Source of the DNA: Planktosalinus lacus
GTDB lineage: Bacteria > Bacteroidota > Bacteroidia > Flavobacteriales > Flavobacteriaceae
DNA length: 64,000 nucleotides
Direction: 5' to 3'
Assembly (NCBI RefSeq): GCF_014640155.1
Contig: NZ_BMGK01000007.1
Coordinates: 165,029 to 229,028, forward strand
Under the pieces are notes generated by a model that saw nothing but the letters and a program-made list of their open reading frames with translations, ran no database searches and was not told the DNA's origin. Positions within the stretch are counted from its first letter, which is position 1. Each line of letters starts with the position of its first letter. Of the stretch, positions 40,473 through 50,046 are shown one piece after another. Position numbers and translations under genes: made by a program.

Positions 40473-41789
40473 ATGAGTACTAAAACTGTGCCTTATACGG
40501 CTTATAAAGTAAAAGATATTTCTCTTGCTGCCTGGGGAAGAAAGGAAATTGAATTGGCTGAAGCAGAAATGCCGGGTCTTATGTCCCTTAGAGAAGAGTT
40601 TAAAAATGAGCAGCCCCTTAAAGGAGCACGTATTGCCGGATGTTTACATATGACTATACAAACGGCTGTGTTGATAGAAACCTTAATAGCATTGGGTGCT
40701 GAAGTTACCTGGAGTTCTTGTAATATTTTTTCAACCCAGGATCAAGCTGCTGCAGCGATTGCTGCTGCCGGGATTCCTGTTTATGCCTGGAAAGGAATGA
40801 CAGAAGAAGAGTTTAACTGGTGTATTGAGCAAACCTTATTTTTCGGTGAAGACCGAAAGCCTTTAAATATGATTCTTGATGACGGAGGTGATTTGACCAA
40901 TATGGTTTTGGACAATTATCCTGAATTGGCTTCTGGTATTAAGGGCCTTTCAGAAGAAACAACTACAGGTGTGCACCGTTTATATGAACGAATGAAAAAT
41001 GGCACCCTTCCAATGCCTGCTATCAATGTGAATGATAGTGTTACAAAATCGAAATTTGACAATAAATATGGCTGTCGTGAAAGTGCGGTGGATGCTGTGC
41101 GTCGTGCAACAGACACCATGCTTGCCGGAAAGCGCGTGGTAGTGTGTGGGTATGGTGATGTTGGAAAAGGAACTGCAGCATCTTTCAGAGGAGCAGGTTC
41201 TATTGTTACTGTAACTGAAATTGATCCTATTTGTGCTTTGCAAGCTGCGATGGATGGGTATGAGGTAAAACGCCTTGAAACTGTGATTGGGAATGCCGAT
41301 GTTGTTTGTACTGCTACCGGTAACAAAGATATTATTCAAGAGCGTCATTTCAGAGCGATGAGAGACAAAGCAATTGTTTGTAACATTGGTCATTTTGATA
41401 ATGAGATTGATATGGCCTGGTTGAACAAGAACTATGGGGCAACCAAGGATGAAATTAAGCCTCAGGTGGATAAATACACCATAGACGGAAAAGATATTGT
41501 TGTGCTTGCAGAAGGGCGTTTGGTAAACTTGGGTTGTGCAACAGGTCACCCAAGTTTTGTGATGAGCAACTCGTTTACAAACCAAACTTTGGCTCAAATA
41601 GAATTGTGGAAAAATACTGACAATTATGAAAACAAGGTGTATGTTTTACCAAAACACCTTGACGAAAAAGTAGCAAAACTTCATTTGGAGCGCATAGGTG
41701 TTGAGCTGGAAACTCTGAGAGAAGATCAAGCGAGCTACATTGGAGTTACTGTTGACGGTCCCTTTAAACCTGATTACTACAGATATTAA
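40473..41789 (+). CDS. ahcY: adenosylhomocysteinase
   Basis: A 438-residue NAD-dependent enzyme splitting S-adenosylhomocysteine into homocysteine and adenosine, relieving inhibition of methyltransferases. The substrate domain shows [16 protein letters not shown] and DDGGDLTN; the NAD domain has [19 protein letters not shown]; the C-terminus [24 protein letters not shown] is the classic dimer tail reaching the neighbour's cofactor. Monocistronic, with its own terminator shared with rpmA. No SAH riboswitch was seen upstream. Confidence 0.98.
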   Translation: MSTKTVPYTAYKVKDISLAAWGRKEIELAEAEMPGLMSLREEFKNEQPLKGARIAGCLHMTIQTAVLIETLIALGAEVTWSSCNIFSTQDQAAAAIAAAGIPVYAWKGMTEEEFNWCIEQTLFFGEDRKPLNMILDDGGDLTNMVLDNYPELASGIKGLSEETTTGVHRLYERMKNGTLPMPAINVNDSVTKSKFDNKYGCRESAVDAVRRATDTMLAGKRVVVCGYGDVGKGTAASFRGAGSIVTVTEIDPICALQAAMDGYEVKRLETVIGNADVVCTATGNKDIIQERHFRAMRDKAIVCNIGHFDNEIDMAWLNKNYGATKDEIKPQVDKYTIDGKDIVVLAEGRLVNLGCATGHPSFVMSNSFTNQTLAQIELWKNTDNYENKVYVLPKHLDEKVAKLHLERIGVELETLREDQASYIGVTVDGPFKPDYYRY

Positions 41790-41812
41790 AACTTAATTAC
41801 ATACAATCAAAC

Positions 41813-41847
41813 AAAAAACCCTTTCTGATTCCAGAAAGGGTTTTTTT
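41813..41847. terminator. bidirectional terminator between ahcY and rpmA
   Basis: Stem CCCTTTCTG (41819-41827) with CAGAAAGGG (41832-41840), ATTC loop, A run before and seven T after, serving ahcY on the plus strand and rplU-rpmA on the minus strand. Confidence 0.93.
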
Positions 41848-41869
41848 ATATTCTATAAAAGAAAGAAAA

Positions 41870-42130
41870 CTATGCTTCAAACGGTTCAATCGAAACGTAT
41901 GATTTATTGTCTTTCTTTTTTGTGAATTTAACTAATCCATCCACTTGAGCGTGAAGGGTGTGGTCTTTTCCGGCATACACATTTTCACCTGGATTGTGTG
42001 CAGTCCCTCTTTGTCTTACGATGATATTTCCGGCTACAGCAGCTTGTCCACCAAAAATCTTAACACCTAAGCGTTTTGATTCTGATTCCCTGCCGTTTTT
42101 GGAACTACCAACACCTTTTTTATGTGCCAT
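41870..42130 (-). CDS. rpmA: 50S ribosomal protein L27
   Basis: An 86-residue ribosomal protein whose N-terminus reaches the peptidyl transferase centre. The sequence [28 protein letters not shown] is the L27 signature. It begins directly with MAHKKG, without the cleaved N-terminal extension seen in Firmicutes. It follows rplU by 26 bp in the standard rplU-rpmA pair. Confidence 0.98.
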   Translation of the reverse strand: MAHKKGVGSSKNGRESESKRLGVKIFGGQAAVAGNIIVRQRGTAHNPGENVYAGKDHTLHAQVDGLVKFTKKKDNKSYVSIEPFEA

Positions 42131-42156
42131 GGCTTAACTTTTTTTAAATTATTATT

Positions 42157-42909
42157 TTATTTGTTTTTCAACAATTCTTTTGCTTGCTTCACCCATTCTT
42201 CAGATTCAATCTTTTCTCGGGTAACGCCATCTAAAGCTGAAAGCTGCTCTCTGTCTGCTGCTTTCAATTTGCTAATTTGCTGAAATGTGTATATTCCGAT
42301 TTCATTTAACTTTTCTTCATAAGCCGGCCCGATTCCGTTGATTTGTTTTAAATCATCAGCATCACCCTTTAAAGCTGTACCAATATTGGCGAAAAGTTTT
42401 TCAAGGTTGATTTCAATATTGCCTTCTTCTGCACGGTTTTGAGCTCTTGATACTAAGTTATCGCTAACTTCAACTTCTTTTTTTGGAGTTGCTTTTTCCG
42501 TTTTTGGAGTCGCTTTCTCTGCCTTTTTAGCCGGAGCTTTTTTCTCGGCTTTTGGAGCAGTTGCTTTTTGTTCTTTCTTGGCAGCTTTTTTAGCACCTGA
42601 AGCAACAATGCTTTCAATTACGATTTCAGAAAGCGATTGACGGTGACCATTTTTCTTTTGGTATCCTTTACGTCTTTTCTTTTTGAAAACAATTACTTTG
42701 TCACCTTTAAGGTGTCTCGTGATTTTTGCTCCTACCTGAGCTCCTTCTATAGCCGGGGCGCCTAATGTGATATTGTCCCCTTCTTCAATAAGTAGTACAT
42801 TGTCAAAAGTGACAGATGAACCCTCCTCTTCAGATAAACGGTGAACAAACACTTTTTGGTCTTTCGCAACTTTAAATTGCTGCCCTGCTATCTCTACAAT
42901 TGCGTACAT
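42157..42909 (-). CDS. rplU: 50S ribosomal protein L21 with long C-terminal helix-hairpin-helix extension
   Basis: A 250-residue protein, against about 103 for ordinary L21. Residues 1-103 are normal L21 (MYAIVEIAGQQFKVAKDQK, and the RNA-binding KKRRKGYQKKNGHRQ). Residues about 108-150 are a Lys/Ala/Pro-rich linker with repeated KAEKKAPAKK-type units. Residues about 178-250 form a helix-hairpin-helix domain (LKQINGIGPAYEEKLNEIG, then LSALDGVTREKIE). Extended L21 proteins occur in other Bacteroidota. A strong promoter sits at 42969-42999. The frame is uninterrupted, so this is a real fusion. Confidence 0.97.
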   Translation of the reverse strand: MYAIVEIAGQQFKVAKDQKVFVHRLSEEEGSSVTFDNVLLIEEGDNITLGAPAIEGAQVGAKITRHLKGDKVIVFKKKRRKGYQKKNGHRQSLSEIVIESIVASGAKKAAKKEQKATAPKAEKKAPAKKAEKATPKTEKATPKKEVEVSDNLVSRAQNRAEEGNIEINLEKLFANIGTALKGDADDLKQINGIGPAYEEKLNEIGIYTFQQISKLKAADREQLSALDGVTREKIESEEWVKQAKELLKNK

Positions 42910-42968
42910 AGCGTGTTTTTAGTTAATTTAAACTTGATTAAACATTAGATTTTCTTCTAACGCGGGCG

Positions 42969-42999
42969 CAAATATACACCTAAAAAATGAATATACAAA
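42969..42999 (-). promoter_or_regulatory. promoter of rplU-rpmA
   Basis: Minus strand: -33 TTTG (42999-42996), 19 bp spacer, -7 box TATATTTG (42976-42969). This is an exact Bacteroidota consensus with ideal spacing, giving a leader of about 55 bases that could carry L21 autoregulation. Confidence 0.82.
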
Positions 43000-43018
43000 T
43001 CCCTGTTATCCACTTTTT

Positions 43019-43468
43019 TTAATTGGGTTTGTTTTGGTTGGTGTTCCATGAGTCCTTTAGTAACTGCATAAAGGCAAGGGTGAGGACAAATGAAGTGGCA
43101 AGTCCCATTATTAAAACAGAAACTATAAGTGTTAATGGTCCGTTACTCAGGTTTACATCCCAGCCTTCCAGAATGGTTGTTGCAAACTCTGGATCAATGT
43201 GGTACATGTAGATCGCCATTACTATACCGAACAATACTGAAGCAAACGCACCGCTTAACAGTCCAGCCTGAAAGCCTTTTTCATATTTAAATTTAGTATG
43301 ATTTTTTTTATAATTTGTAATGGCTTGGTAAATTCCAAACCCAAAAATCACAGCATTGAAGGCACTTAAAACAGTAAGTGTGTGTAGGTTAAAAAATCGA
43401 AGAACCAAGAAGTAAACAATTAATAATACAGAAATTATTAAACCATATTTCATATAATGTTTTGTCAT
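43019..43468 (-). CDS. DUF4199 membrane protein
   Basis: A 149-residue protein with four transmembrane helices (about 7-25, 32-50, 68-92, 112-138), matching DUF4199, whose members are small inner-membrane proteins of unknown role. FKYEKGFQAGLLSGAFASVLFG is the recognisable core. It is upstream of nothing on its strand before rplU, and divergent from the M16 peptidase genes. Confidence 0.87.
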   Translation of the reverse strand: MTKHYMKYGLIISVLLIVYFLVLRFFNLHTLTVLSAFNAVIFGFGIYQAITNYKKNHTKFKYEKGFQAGLLSGAFASVLFGIVMAIYMYHIDPEFATTILEGWDVNLSNGPLTLIVSVLIMGLATSFVLTLAFMQLLKDSWNTNQNKPN

Positions 43469-43552
43469 GATTGAGATTTTTAAAGTTAGTTGTCTCCAAT
43501 ATCGTAAAATTTAGAATTAATTATCACTAACACATTGTTAATTTTTTAAGTT

Positions 43553-43586
43553 TTGTATAAAGGATACACTCATAATCTTATCTTTG
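43553..43586 (+). promoter_or_regulatory. promoter of the M16 peptidase pair
   Basis: TTG at 43553-43555 and -7 box TATCTTTG at 43579-43586 (exact TAnnTTTG), spacing 23 bp, slightly longer than usual. The leader to the first ATG is about 68 bases. Confidence 0.65.
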
Positions 43587-43660
43587 TAAACTATGAATCG
43601 TGTAACAATCTTCACTATTTTAATACTAATGAGTCACATTTTTAATCAATAACAATTACT

Positions 43661-44980
43661 ATGAGAAAAAATCTTTTTACCATAGCATTGCTTCTTTTTG
43701 CTTTTACTTATGTTCAAGCACAAGAAGTTGCTTTTGAAGAGTACAAATTAGACAATGGCTTGCATGTTATTTTACATCAGGATGATACAGCTCCTGTAGT
43801 GATCACTTCGGTGATGTATCAGGTAGGTGCTAAAGACGAAAACCCAGAGCGCACAGGATTTGCTCACTTTTTTGAACACCTTTTGTTTGAAGGAACAGAA
43901 AATATTGAAAGAGGAGAGTGGTTTAAAATTGTTTCGTCTTACGGCGGATCAAACAATGCCAACACCAGCGATGATCGTACTTATTATTATGAACTATTTC
44001 CCTCAAATGCTGTTGAGGTAGGTTTATGGATGGAAAGCGAGCGCATGCTTCATCCCATCATTAACCAAGTGGGTGTGGATACTCAAAATGAAGTAGTGAA
44101 AGAAGAAAAAAGACTGCGTGTTGATAACCAGCCATATGGAAATATTTTTTCAGAAGTAAAGAAAAATATGTTTAAAAAACACCCTTATCGTTGGTCACCA
44201 ATCGGAAGTATGGAGCATCTTGATGCAGCAACTCTTGATGAATTTCTTGCTTTTAATGAAAAGTTTTATGTACCCAACAATGCTACTTTAGTTGTGGCCG
44301 GAGATATAAATGTTCCAGAAGTAAAAAAAATGATTCAGGATTATTTTGGTCCTATACCCAGAGGAGCTGAAGTTGAAAGAGTCAATATAAAAGAAGATCC
44401 TATAACTGAGCAAATCAATGCGGTGGCTTATGACCCTAATATTCAAATTCCAGCTGTTCTTCACGCCTACAGAACACCAGCAATGAACACACGTGAGGCG
44501 CGTGTTCTCGACATGGTTTCAACCATTTTGAGTGACGGTAAAAGCTCAAGATTGTATAAAAAATTGGTAGACGACAAAAAGATGGCGCTTCAAGTATCTG
44601 CATTTAACGTGAGTCAACAAGATTATGGAATGTATTTAACCTTTGCTCTTCCATTAAACAATACTTCTCTTGAAGATTTAACCAAAGAGATTGATGAAGA
44701 AATCGTAAAACTTCAAACCGAATTAATTTCTGAAAGAGAGTTTGAAAAGCTACAAAACGTGTTTGAAAACCGTTTTGTAAACTCAAATGCTACGATTGCA
44801 GGTATTGCCGGTTCATTGGCAACTTATCAAATGCTCTATGGAGATATTAATTTGATAAACAATGAAATTGACATTTACCGTTCGATTACCAGAGAAGAAA
44901 TCAGAGAAGCTGCAAGAAAATATCTAAACCCAAACCAACGACTGCGTTTAGAGTATTTACCTGAAAATGACAAACAATAA
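43661..44980 (+). CDS. M16 zinc metallopeptidase, catalytic subunit
   Basis: A 439-residue exported peptidase (signal MRKNLFTIALLLFAFTYVQAQ). The inverted zinc motif HxxEH is intact as HFFEH (about residue 68), with the downstream glutamate in NEVVKEEKR. Two M16 half-domains form one half of a clam shell. The partner gene 12 bp downstream lacks the zinc motif, so the two probably form a heterodimer of active and inactive halves as in M16B peptidases. Located in the periplasm; degrades peptides or small proteins. Confidence 0.95.
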   Translation: MRKNLFTIALLLFAFTYVQAQEVAFEEYKLDNGLHVILHQDDTAPVVITSVMYQVGAKDENPERTGFAHFFEHLLFEGTENIERGEWFKIVSSYGGSNNANTSDDRTYYYELFPSNAVEVGLWMESERMLHPIINQVGVDTQNEVVKEEKRLRVDNQPYGNIFSEVKKNMFKKHPYRWSPIGSMEHLDAATLDEFLAFNEKFYVPNNATLVVAGDINVPEVKKMIQDYFGPIPRGAEVERVNIKEDPITEQINAVAYDPNIQIPAVLHAYRTPAMNTREARVLDMVSTILSDGKSSRLYKKLVDDKKMALQVSAFNVSQQDYGMYLTFALPLNNTSLEDLTKEIDEEIVKLQTELISEREFEKLQNVFENRFVNSNATIAGIAGSLATYQMLYGDINLINNEIDIYRSITREEIREAARKYLNPNQRLRLEYLPENDKQ

Positions 44981-44992
44981 AATTACAGATCA

Positions 44993-47059
44993 ATGAAAAA
45001 GTATATACTATCTTTAACAGCTTGTTTATTTTTTATAAGCTTTATCAATGCGCAGGTTGACCGTTCTAAACGTCCTGTTCCTGCACCCGCACCAACCATC
45101 AATCTTTCAACACCACAGTCTTTTGAATTAGACAATGGCATGAAAGTTATGGTGGTGAGAAACACCAAACTTCCCAGAGTTAGAATTCAATTGCGTTTAG
45201 ACAACCCACTTTATGCGTCTCAGGACAAAGCTGGTGTTGAATCACTATTGGCTGCCATGCTAGGAAATGGAACCACATCTATTTCAAAGGAAGATTTTAA
45301 CGAGGAGGTTGATTTTCTTGGAGCTTCTATAAACTTTGGCTCACAGAGTGGTTTTGCCAGTTCCCTATCAAAATATTTTGACCGTATTTTTGAATTGTTT
45401 GCAGACGCTGCAAAAAATCCTTTGTTGGATGGAGAAGAATTCCAAAAGGAGAAAGATAAGTTGCTAGAGGCGTTGAAAAACAACAAAAAAGATGTTTCAA
45501 CAGTTTCAAGACAAGTTTCTTCTGCATTGTTGTACGGAAAAAAACACCCTAAAGGTGAGTTTGCAACCGAAGAAACCGTTCAAAACATCACCTTAGCAGA
45601 TGTAAAAAATTATTATGAAAACTTTTTCTCACCGGAAAATGCTTATCTGGTAGTAATTGGTGATGTAAACTTTTCAAAAGTAGAGGCTCTTGCCAAAGCA
45701 CATTTTGAAAACTGGCCAAAACGAAACGTGTTGGATGTAAGTTATTCTGATCCTACAGATGTGCAATACACTCAAATCAATTTTATAGATATGCCCAATG
45801 CAGTTCAGTCTGAACTGGTAGTTGAAAACATCGTCAACTTAAAAATGAGCGACCCTGATTACCACGCTGTTTTAATAGCAAACAGTATTTTGGGAGGAGA
45901 TTTTAACAGTTACCTCAATATGAACCTGCGTGAGGACAAAGGGTGGACTTATGGAGCACGTTCATCTACAGGAGCCGGTAAACACGTTACAAGTTTTTAT
46001 GCTTCCACCAGTGTTAGAAATGCAGTGACAGATAGCGCAGTTGTTGAAATGCTACATGAAATCAAGAACATTAGAGAAAACCTGGTTGAAAATGATAAAC
46101 TGGCTTTAGCGAAAGCGAAATATACAGGGAACTTTGTATTGGCACTTGAGCGTCCTGAAACCATTGCGAATTATGCATTGAACATCGAAATTCAAAACCT
46201 GTCGAAAGACTTTTATGAAAACTACCTCAAGAAAATCAATGCTGTTACTGCTGAAGATGTAAAGCGAGTTGCCAACAAATACTTTTTGGTTAACAATGCT
46301 CGTATCGTCGTCACCGGAAAAGGTTCTGAAGTACTCGAAGGTCTTAAAAAGATTGACAGAGGAGACGGCACCATGATTCCGGTAAAATACTTTGACATTT
46401 ACGGAAATGAGGTTGAAGAACCCAACTATACGATAGCAATGGATCCTTCAGTAACTATTGAAACAGTGTTGAACAACTATATAAATGCTATTGGCGGAAA
46501 AGGTAAACTCAATGATGTTAAATCAGTATTCACAACTGCAGGCGCTACTATGCAAGGAATGCAATTGGGTATGGAAATGAAAGTGACCAGCGACAATAAA
46601 ATGTCACAAGCTATTTTGATGGGTGGAATGCCACTTCAAAAAACGGTGTTTGACGGTCAAACAGGTTACACCATGGCACAAGGACAAAAAATGGAGTTTG
46701 ATGAGAAGCAATTGGCAGATATGAAAGAAGGAACCGGTTTGTTTCCAGAATTGGATCCTGCCAAAGCAACACTTATTGGAATGGATACTGTAGATGGAGT
46801 CACTGCTTATGCAGTTGGTTACGGAGATTCTAAAGTGAGCTTTTACAATGCTGAAACCGGCTTGAAAATCAAAGACGAGAACACTCAAGAAGTGAATGGT
46901 ACACCAATGAAATCATCAATTTTATATGGTGATTATAAAGAAGTGGGAGGTATTCAATTCCCGCACACAATGACCGTTTCGGCAGGACCTCAGGAAATTA
47001 AATTTGAGGTTACTGATATTAAAATCAATGAAGGCGTAAGCGAAGAGGATTTTAAATAG
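44993..47059 (+). CDS. M16 family non-catalytic partner with C-terminal LolA-like domain
   Basis: A 688-residue exported protein. After a signal peptide (to INAQ, about 20) come two M16 domains (about 40-460). The position of HxxEH reads AGVESLLAAM, so zinc cannot be bound there, but FSPENAYLVVIGDV and the Arg/Tyr segment LREDKGWTYGARSS, important for substrate binding in partner subunits, are kept. A separate C-terminal region (about 485-688: YINAIGGKGKLNDVKSVF, then FDEKQLADM) resembles lipoprotein-carrier folds. It probably pairs with the upstream gene product. Confidence 0.93.
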   Translation: MKKYILSLTACLFFISFINAQVDRSKRPVPAPAPTINLSTPQSFELDNGMKVMVVRNTKLPRVRIQLRLDNPLYASQDKAGVESLLAAMLGNGTTSISKEDFNEEVDFLGASINFGSQSGFASSLSKYFDRIFELFADAAKNPLLDGEEFQKEKDKLLEALKNNKKDVSTVSRQVSSALLYGKKHPKGEFATEETVQNITLADVKNYYENFFSPENAYLVVIGDVNFSKVEALAKAHFENWPKRNVLDVSYSDPTDVQYTQINFIDMPNAVQSELVVENIVNLKMSDPDYHAVLIANSILGGDFNSYLNMNLREDKGWTYGARSSTGAGKHVTSFYASTSVRNAVTDSAVVEMLHEIKNIRENLVENDKLALAKAKYTGNFVLALERPETIANYALNIEIQNLSKDFYENYLKKINAVTAEDVKRVANKYFLVNNARIVVTGKGSEVLEGLKKIDRGDGTMIPVKYFDIYGNEVEEPNYTIAMDPSVTIETVLNNYINAIGGKGKLNDVKSVFTTAGATMQGMQLGMEMKVTSDNKMSQAILMGGMPLQKTVFDGQTGYTMAQGQKMEFDEKQLADMKEGTGLFPELDPAKATLIGMDTVDGVTAYAVGYGDSKVSFYNAETGLKIKDENTQEVNGTPMKSSILYGDYKEVGGIQFPHTMTVSAGPQEIKFEVTDIKINEGVSEEDFK

Positions 47060-47092
47060 ACATTAGAAATCAGACTTAAGATTTTAGATAAA

Positions 47093-47122
47093 AAACCGCC
47101 CCGCTAAACCGGGGCGGTTTTT
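47093..47122. terminator. bidirectional terminator of M16 genes and EamA gene
   Basis: Perfect 11 bp stem AAACCGCCCCG (47093-47103) with CGGGGCGGTTT (47110-47120), loop CTAAAC and T run. The EamA stop codon (TAG, minus strand, 47104-47106) lies in the loop, so the end of that gene is part of the terminator. Confidence 0.93.
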
Positions 47123-48003
47123 CGTATACGCTTTTTGCTGTTGGCAAGGACTACTCCCACCAGAATGATTCCGCCGCCAATCAACTGCATAAATGAAAAT
47201 TGCTCACCATCTATAATTCCCCAGAGTAGTGCAACAATAGGTATTGTGTAAGTTACCGAAGTAGAGAACACCGGCGTGCTTATTTGAATCAGTTTGTTAA
47301 ATACTAAAAGAGCCAAAGCAGTTCCAAAAATGGCCAGTAAAGCGATATATCCTGCTGCATTCAATGTGCCCGGAGCTTGAAGTGTTTCGGCCTTGAAGAA
47401 ACCTGTAGAGATTAAAATTATAAGCGCAGGAATCATGATCACGAAAAAACTCCCTGCTGAAATGCCCAGTGGTGTAAGTTCCTGTAAACGGGTTTTGATC
47501 ACATTTACATTCATAGCATAGCCCACTGTAGCCATAAAAATAAACAACACATACCAGTAATTTTGATTTGGATTGATGTCTGCACTTTGCCAAATTAACA
47601 ATAAACAACCGGCCAGACCAATTAAAACACCCCACAATTGTCTTTTAGAAAAACCAATGGCAAAAAACATAGCCCCAAAAATCAAGGTCATAATGGGAGT
47701 GGTCGCATTGAGAATGGAGGTAATGGCACTGTCAATTTCTGTTTGTGCAAAGGCAAAGAAAAACGCAGGAAAAAAAGTTCCTAAAAAACCTGCTATAGCA
47801 ACCCATTTCCACTGATACTTAGTGAGTTTTCGAATGCGATTAAAGCCAATAATAAAAAGGAAAACCCCGGCAATTACAATTCTTAAAGAGCCTACCTGCA
47901 AGGGGGTTAAGCCCACAAGAGCTTTTTTAATCAATATAAACGAACTTCCCCAAATTATGGAAAGTAAGATTAGATAAACCCACTTGATATTGTCTTTCTC
48001 CAT
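47104..48003 (-). CDS. EamA/DMT-superfamily transporter
   Basis: A 299-residue inner-membrane protein with ten hydrophobic helices arranged as two EamA repeats (WVYLILLSIIWGSSFILIKKAL at the start; GYAMNVNVIKT at the second half). Members of the drug/metabolite superfamily export amino acids, nucleotides or other small metabolites; the substrate cannot be read from the sequence. The basic C-terminus KKRIRKTAPV follows positive-inside expectation. A stand-alone gene ending in the shared terminator. Confidence 0.92.
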   Translation of the reverse strand: MEKDNIKWVYLILLSIIWGSSFILIKKALVGLTPLQVGSLRIVIAGVFLFIIGFNRIRKLTKYQWKWVAIAGFLGTFFPAFFFAFAQTEIDSAITSILNATTPIMTLIFGAMFFAIGFSKRQLWGVLIGLAGCLLLIWQSADINPNQNYWYVLFIFMATVGYAMNVNVIKTRLQELTPLGISAGSFFVIMIPALIILISTGFFKAETLQAPGTLNAAGYIALLAIFGTALALLVFNKLIQISTPVFSTSVTYTIPIVALLWGIIDGEQFSFMQLIGGGIILVGVVLANSKKRIRKTAPV

Positions 48004-48089
48004 AGTGTAAAATGAGTGACAAAATTCAACAATTTAAACCGATTAATCTTCTTAATTTGTAACTTTGTAAAAATTTTATAATTAAAGAA

Positions 48090-48497
48090 ATGAGAACATT
48101 TAAATATACCTTTTTATTCGTGGCGTTAGCAATGTTAAGTTTTTCGTGTAAAAACGAGTCTCAGCCTGAAACAAAAGCTGTGGAAGTTGCTTCAGCTCCT
48201 GTTAAAGAAAAAGAACTAAACCCCAACGCAGTTTATACAGATGCTACTTTTGAAATTGAAGGAATGAAGTGTGCTATGGGTTGTGCAAAAGTGATAGAGA
48301 AAAACATCGCCCAAATGGACGGCGTTAAAGAAGTAAAGGTTGATTTTGATTCAAAAACAGCTACAATTTCTTTTGATGCACAACTTGCAAATCAGGAAAA
48401 AATTACTAAAACAGTTGTTAATACTTCTGAAACTTACAGTGTGACAAGTTGGAATGGCACACAACTTTCAGATAGGACTGAAGCGCAGAATGAATAA
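48090..48497 (+). CDS. lipoprotein with heavy-metal-associated domain
   Basis: A 135-residue lipoprotein (lipobox LSFSC, Cys20) with a short spacer and an HMA domain (about 50-118). The metal site reads EGMKCAMGCAKVIE, with CxxxC spacing rather than the CxxC of Atx1/CopZ proteins, followed by the usual VKEVKVDFDSKTATISFD. It may bind copper or another soft metal in the periplasm, and no transporter is adjacent. A TAACTTTG box at 48060-48067 lies 22 bp before the start. Confidence 0.88.
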   Translation: MRTFKYTFLFVALAMLSFSCKNESQPETKAVEVASAPVKEKELNPNAVYTDATFEIEGMKCAMGCAKVIEKNIAQMDGVKEVKVDFDSKTATISFDAQLANQEKITKTVVNTSETYSVTSWNGTQLSDRTEAQNE

Positions 48498-48525
48498 ACT
48501 CTCAAAATATTAAAACTAAGGGAAG

Positions 48526-48551
48526 CCCGGCAAATAGTGTCGGGTTTTTTT
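48526..48551. terminator. terminator between HMA lipoprotein and T9SS cargo genes
   Basis: Stem CCCGGCA (48526-48532) with TGTCGGG (48538-48544), one G-U pair, five-base loop and seven T. It reaches the stop of the convergent T9SS gene. Confidence 0.8.
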
Positions 48552-49461
48552 ATTGAATCACTACCTTAAAAGTTTTTGGCCTGCTAGAAGTTGTAGTCGC
48601 TTTTAAGATGTAAAGCCCTGATTTGACTGTGCTTAAATCAAGATAAACAGTACTTTGATTTTGAACAGATTTAGTTTGTAATTTCTTTCCGCTTAAATCA
48701 AAAAGTTTGAGGTTTGTTAACTTTTCGGCGTAAACCAAACTAAAATGATTTTTTTTAGCTTCGGAGATGAGTTGTATTTTAAAATCGTCTCTCACAAAGG
48801 AATTCAAATCCAAATGTACCGGTTCGCAAACATCGATAGAATCAAGATTTGAATAGAACATCTCGGTATTTTTAAAGAAACAACTCACTTTTCCAACATT
48901 GTTAACATCTGGTTCACCACCGGGGGCATTGATCATAGACAATGAGCCCATTCCTTCTACCCAGATAGCATTGGTGTTGCTAATGGTATTTGAAGGCGTG
49001 GGAGAAAAGTAGAAATGCCTGTATTCATTTCCATCAGCCAAAGGCAGGTTTATAATAGAGTCTAATACATAAAATCCTCCATTGGCTGGAAATGGAGTGA
49101 TGGGGTTCAGCATTTCAATAGTTTCACCCACTTCCATAGAAAAATCATAGAGCAATAAATCCTCAGTATATTGAGGTTCAAGTATAGTGAGATATACTTT
49201 TTGTTCGTTGCTATTTTCACGCAAAAGGAGATTGCGATTGATGTAGTGATAACCGTCGAGGATTTTATACGTTTTATTGTTTACAAGGGTGTCTCCATCA
49301 GTAAAATAGACATCTGTTACACAACCTGAGAAACAAGAAGTAAACTGCCATTCATTGAGGTCGTCCAATAGAGGGGTATAGCTTTGAGATGAAACTGAAA
49401 AGCCAGAAAAAATTAAAAAAATGAATGCGGTTCTTTTAAAGAAATGAAATTTTATTGCCAT
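48550..49461 (-). CDS. type IX secretion system cargo protein with C-terminal sorting domain
   Basis: A 303-residue exported protein: signal peptide (about 1-25, ending in VSSQ), a body of about 200 residues with no recognised fold (cysteines at FTSCFSGC and elsewhere), and a type A T9SS sorting domain over the last 75 residues (FSLVYAEKLTNLKLFDLSGKKL, YLDLSTVKSGLYILKA, KTFKVVIQ). It should be delivered to the cell surface by the gliding/T9SS machinery. Its start overlaps the gldD stop region by 10 bp, so a T9SS cargo is cotranscribed with a gliding gene. Confidence 0.9.
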   Translation of the reverse strand: MAIKFHFFKRTAFIFLIFSGFSVSSQSYTPLLDDLNEWQFTSCFSGCVTDVYFTDGDTLVNNKTYKILDGYHYINRNLLLRENSNEQKVYLTILEPQYTEDLLLYDFSMEVGETIEMLNPITPFPANGGFYVLDSIINLPLADGNEYRHFYFSPTPSNTISNTNAIWVEGMGSLSMINAPGGEPDVNNVGKVSCFFKNTEMFYSNLDSIDVCEPVHLDLNSFVRDDFKIQLISEAKKNHFSLVYAEKLTNLKLFDLSGKKLQTKSVQNQSTVYLDLSTVKSGLYILKATTTSSRPKTFKVVIQ

Positions 49462-50000
49462 TGAATTGTTTCCATAATTCGTCTAATATCTTCACGAATA
49501 TAAGAAATTGCAGGTAAAATAGAGTCAAAATTTGGTCTGCTTTTAAAGTAAAGCGAACCGGTGACAAAATGCTTTGTGCTGTCAGTTACATAAAACTGAG
49601 TTGATGTAGCAGCATTTCCATTAATCATATACAGCATTCCATACACGTTGTTGATTGAATCTACCCTGGGTTGCTCATAGATGGAAGAAGCTTTAATGGT
49701 GTGGTCGTAAGTCAATTTTTGGGCGTCATACAACAAAGAGTCGATATTGTTTTCAATTGGTCGGTATGTCAAATGAATCGTTGCTTTCATATTGGGATAC
49801 ACTAGGTCCAACCAGCAATTGTTTTTGGATTGTAAATTTGCCTGAGCGTTGTAAACAAAATTAAAAGGGCATTCTATTTTTGGGGAGACATAAATGGGTT
49901 CAGGATATTGAAGATGTAAAAGTGCTTTAGGCTTCACAACTACTTCATCACCGCAGCTTGCCAAAAATAAAAATCCTATAAATAACAATACATACCTCAT
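49452..50000 (-). CDS. gldD: gliding motility lipoprotein GldD
   Basis: A 182-residue lipoprotein (MRYVLLFIGFLFLASC, Cys16) matching GldD, required for gliding and type IX secretion in Flavobacterium johnsoniae. Conserved segments are LQYPEPIYV, CPFNFVYN, CWLDLVYPNMKATIHLTY and the C-terminal SILPAISYIREDIRRIMETIQW. In many flavobacteria the order is mutY-ssb-gldE-gldD; here ssb is followed directly by gldD, with 46 bp between them and no gldE. Confidence 0.95.
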   Translation of the reverse strand: MRYVLLFIGFLFLASCGDEVVVKPKALLHLQYPEPIYVSPKIECPFNFVYNAQANLQSKNNCWLDLVYPNMKATIHLTYRPIENNIDSLLYDAQKLTYDHTIKASSIYEQPRVDSINNVYGMLYMINGNAATSTQFYVTDSTKHFVTGSLYFKSRPNFDSILPAISYIREDIRRIMETIQWQ

Positions 50001-50046
50001 GAAACGATTCCTTTAAAACAAGAACGCATTTATTATTTAAAACGTA

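Noticed and set aside
40980..41597. Long open frame opposite ahcY (about 205 codons)
   Set aside because: It lies antisense to a fully conserved ahcY and its translation has no recognisable domain or composition of a real protein.
42157..42909. L21 extension as a frameshift or assembly fusion with another gene
   Set aside because: The frame is continuous through a low-complexity linker, and extended L21 proteins are known in Bacteroidota.
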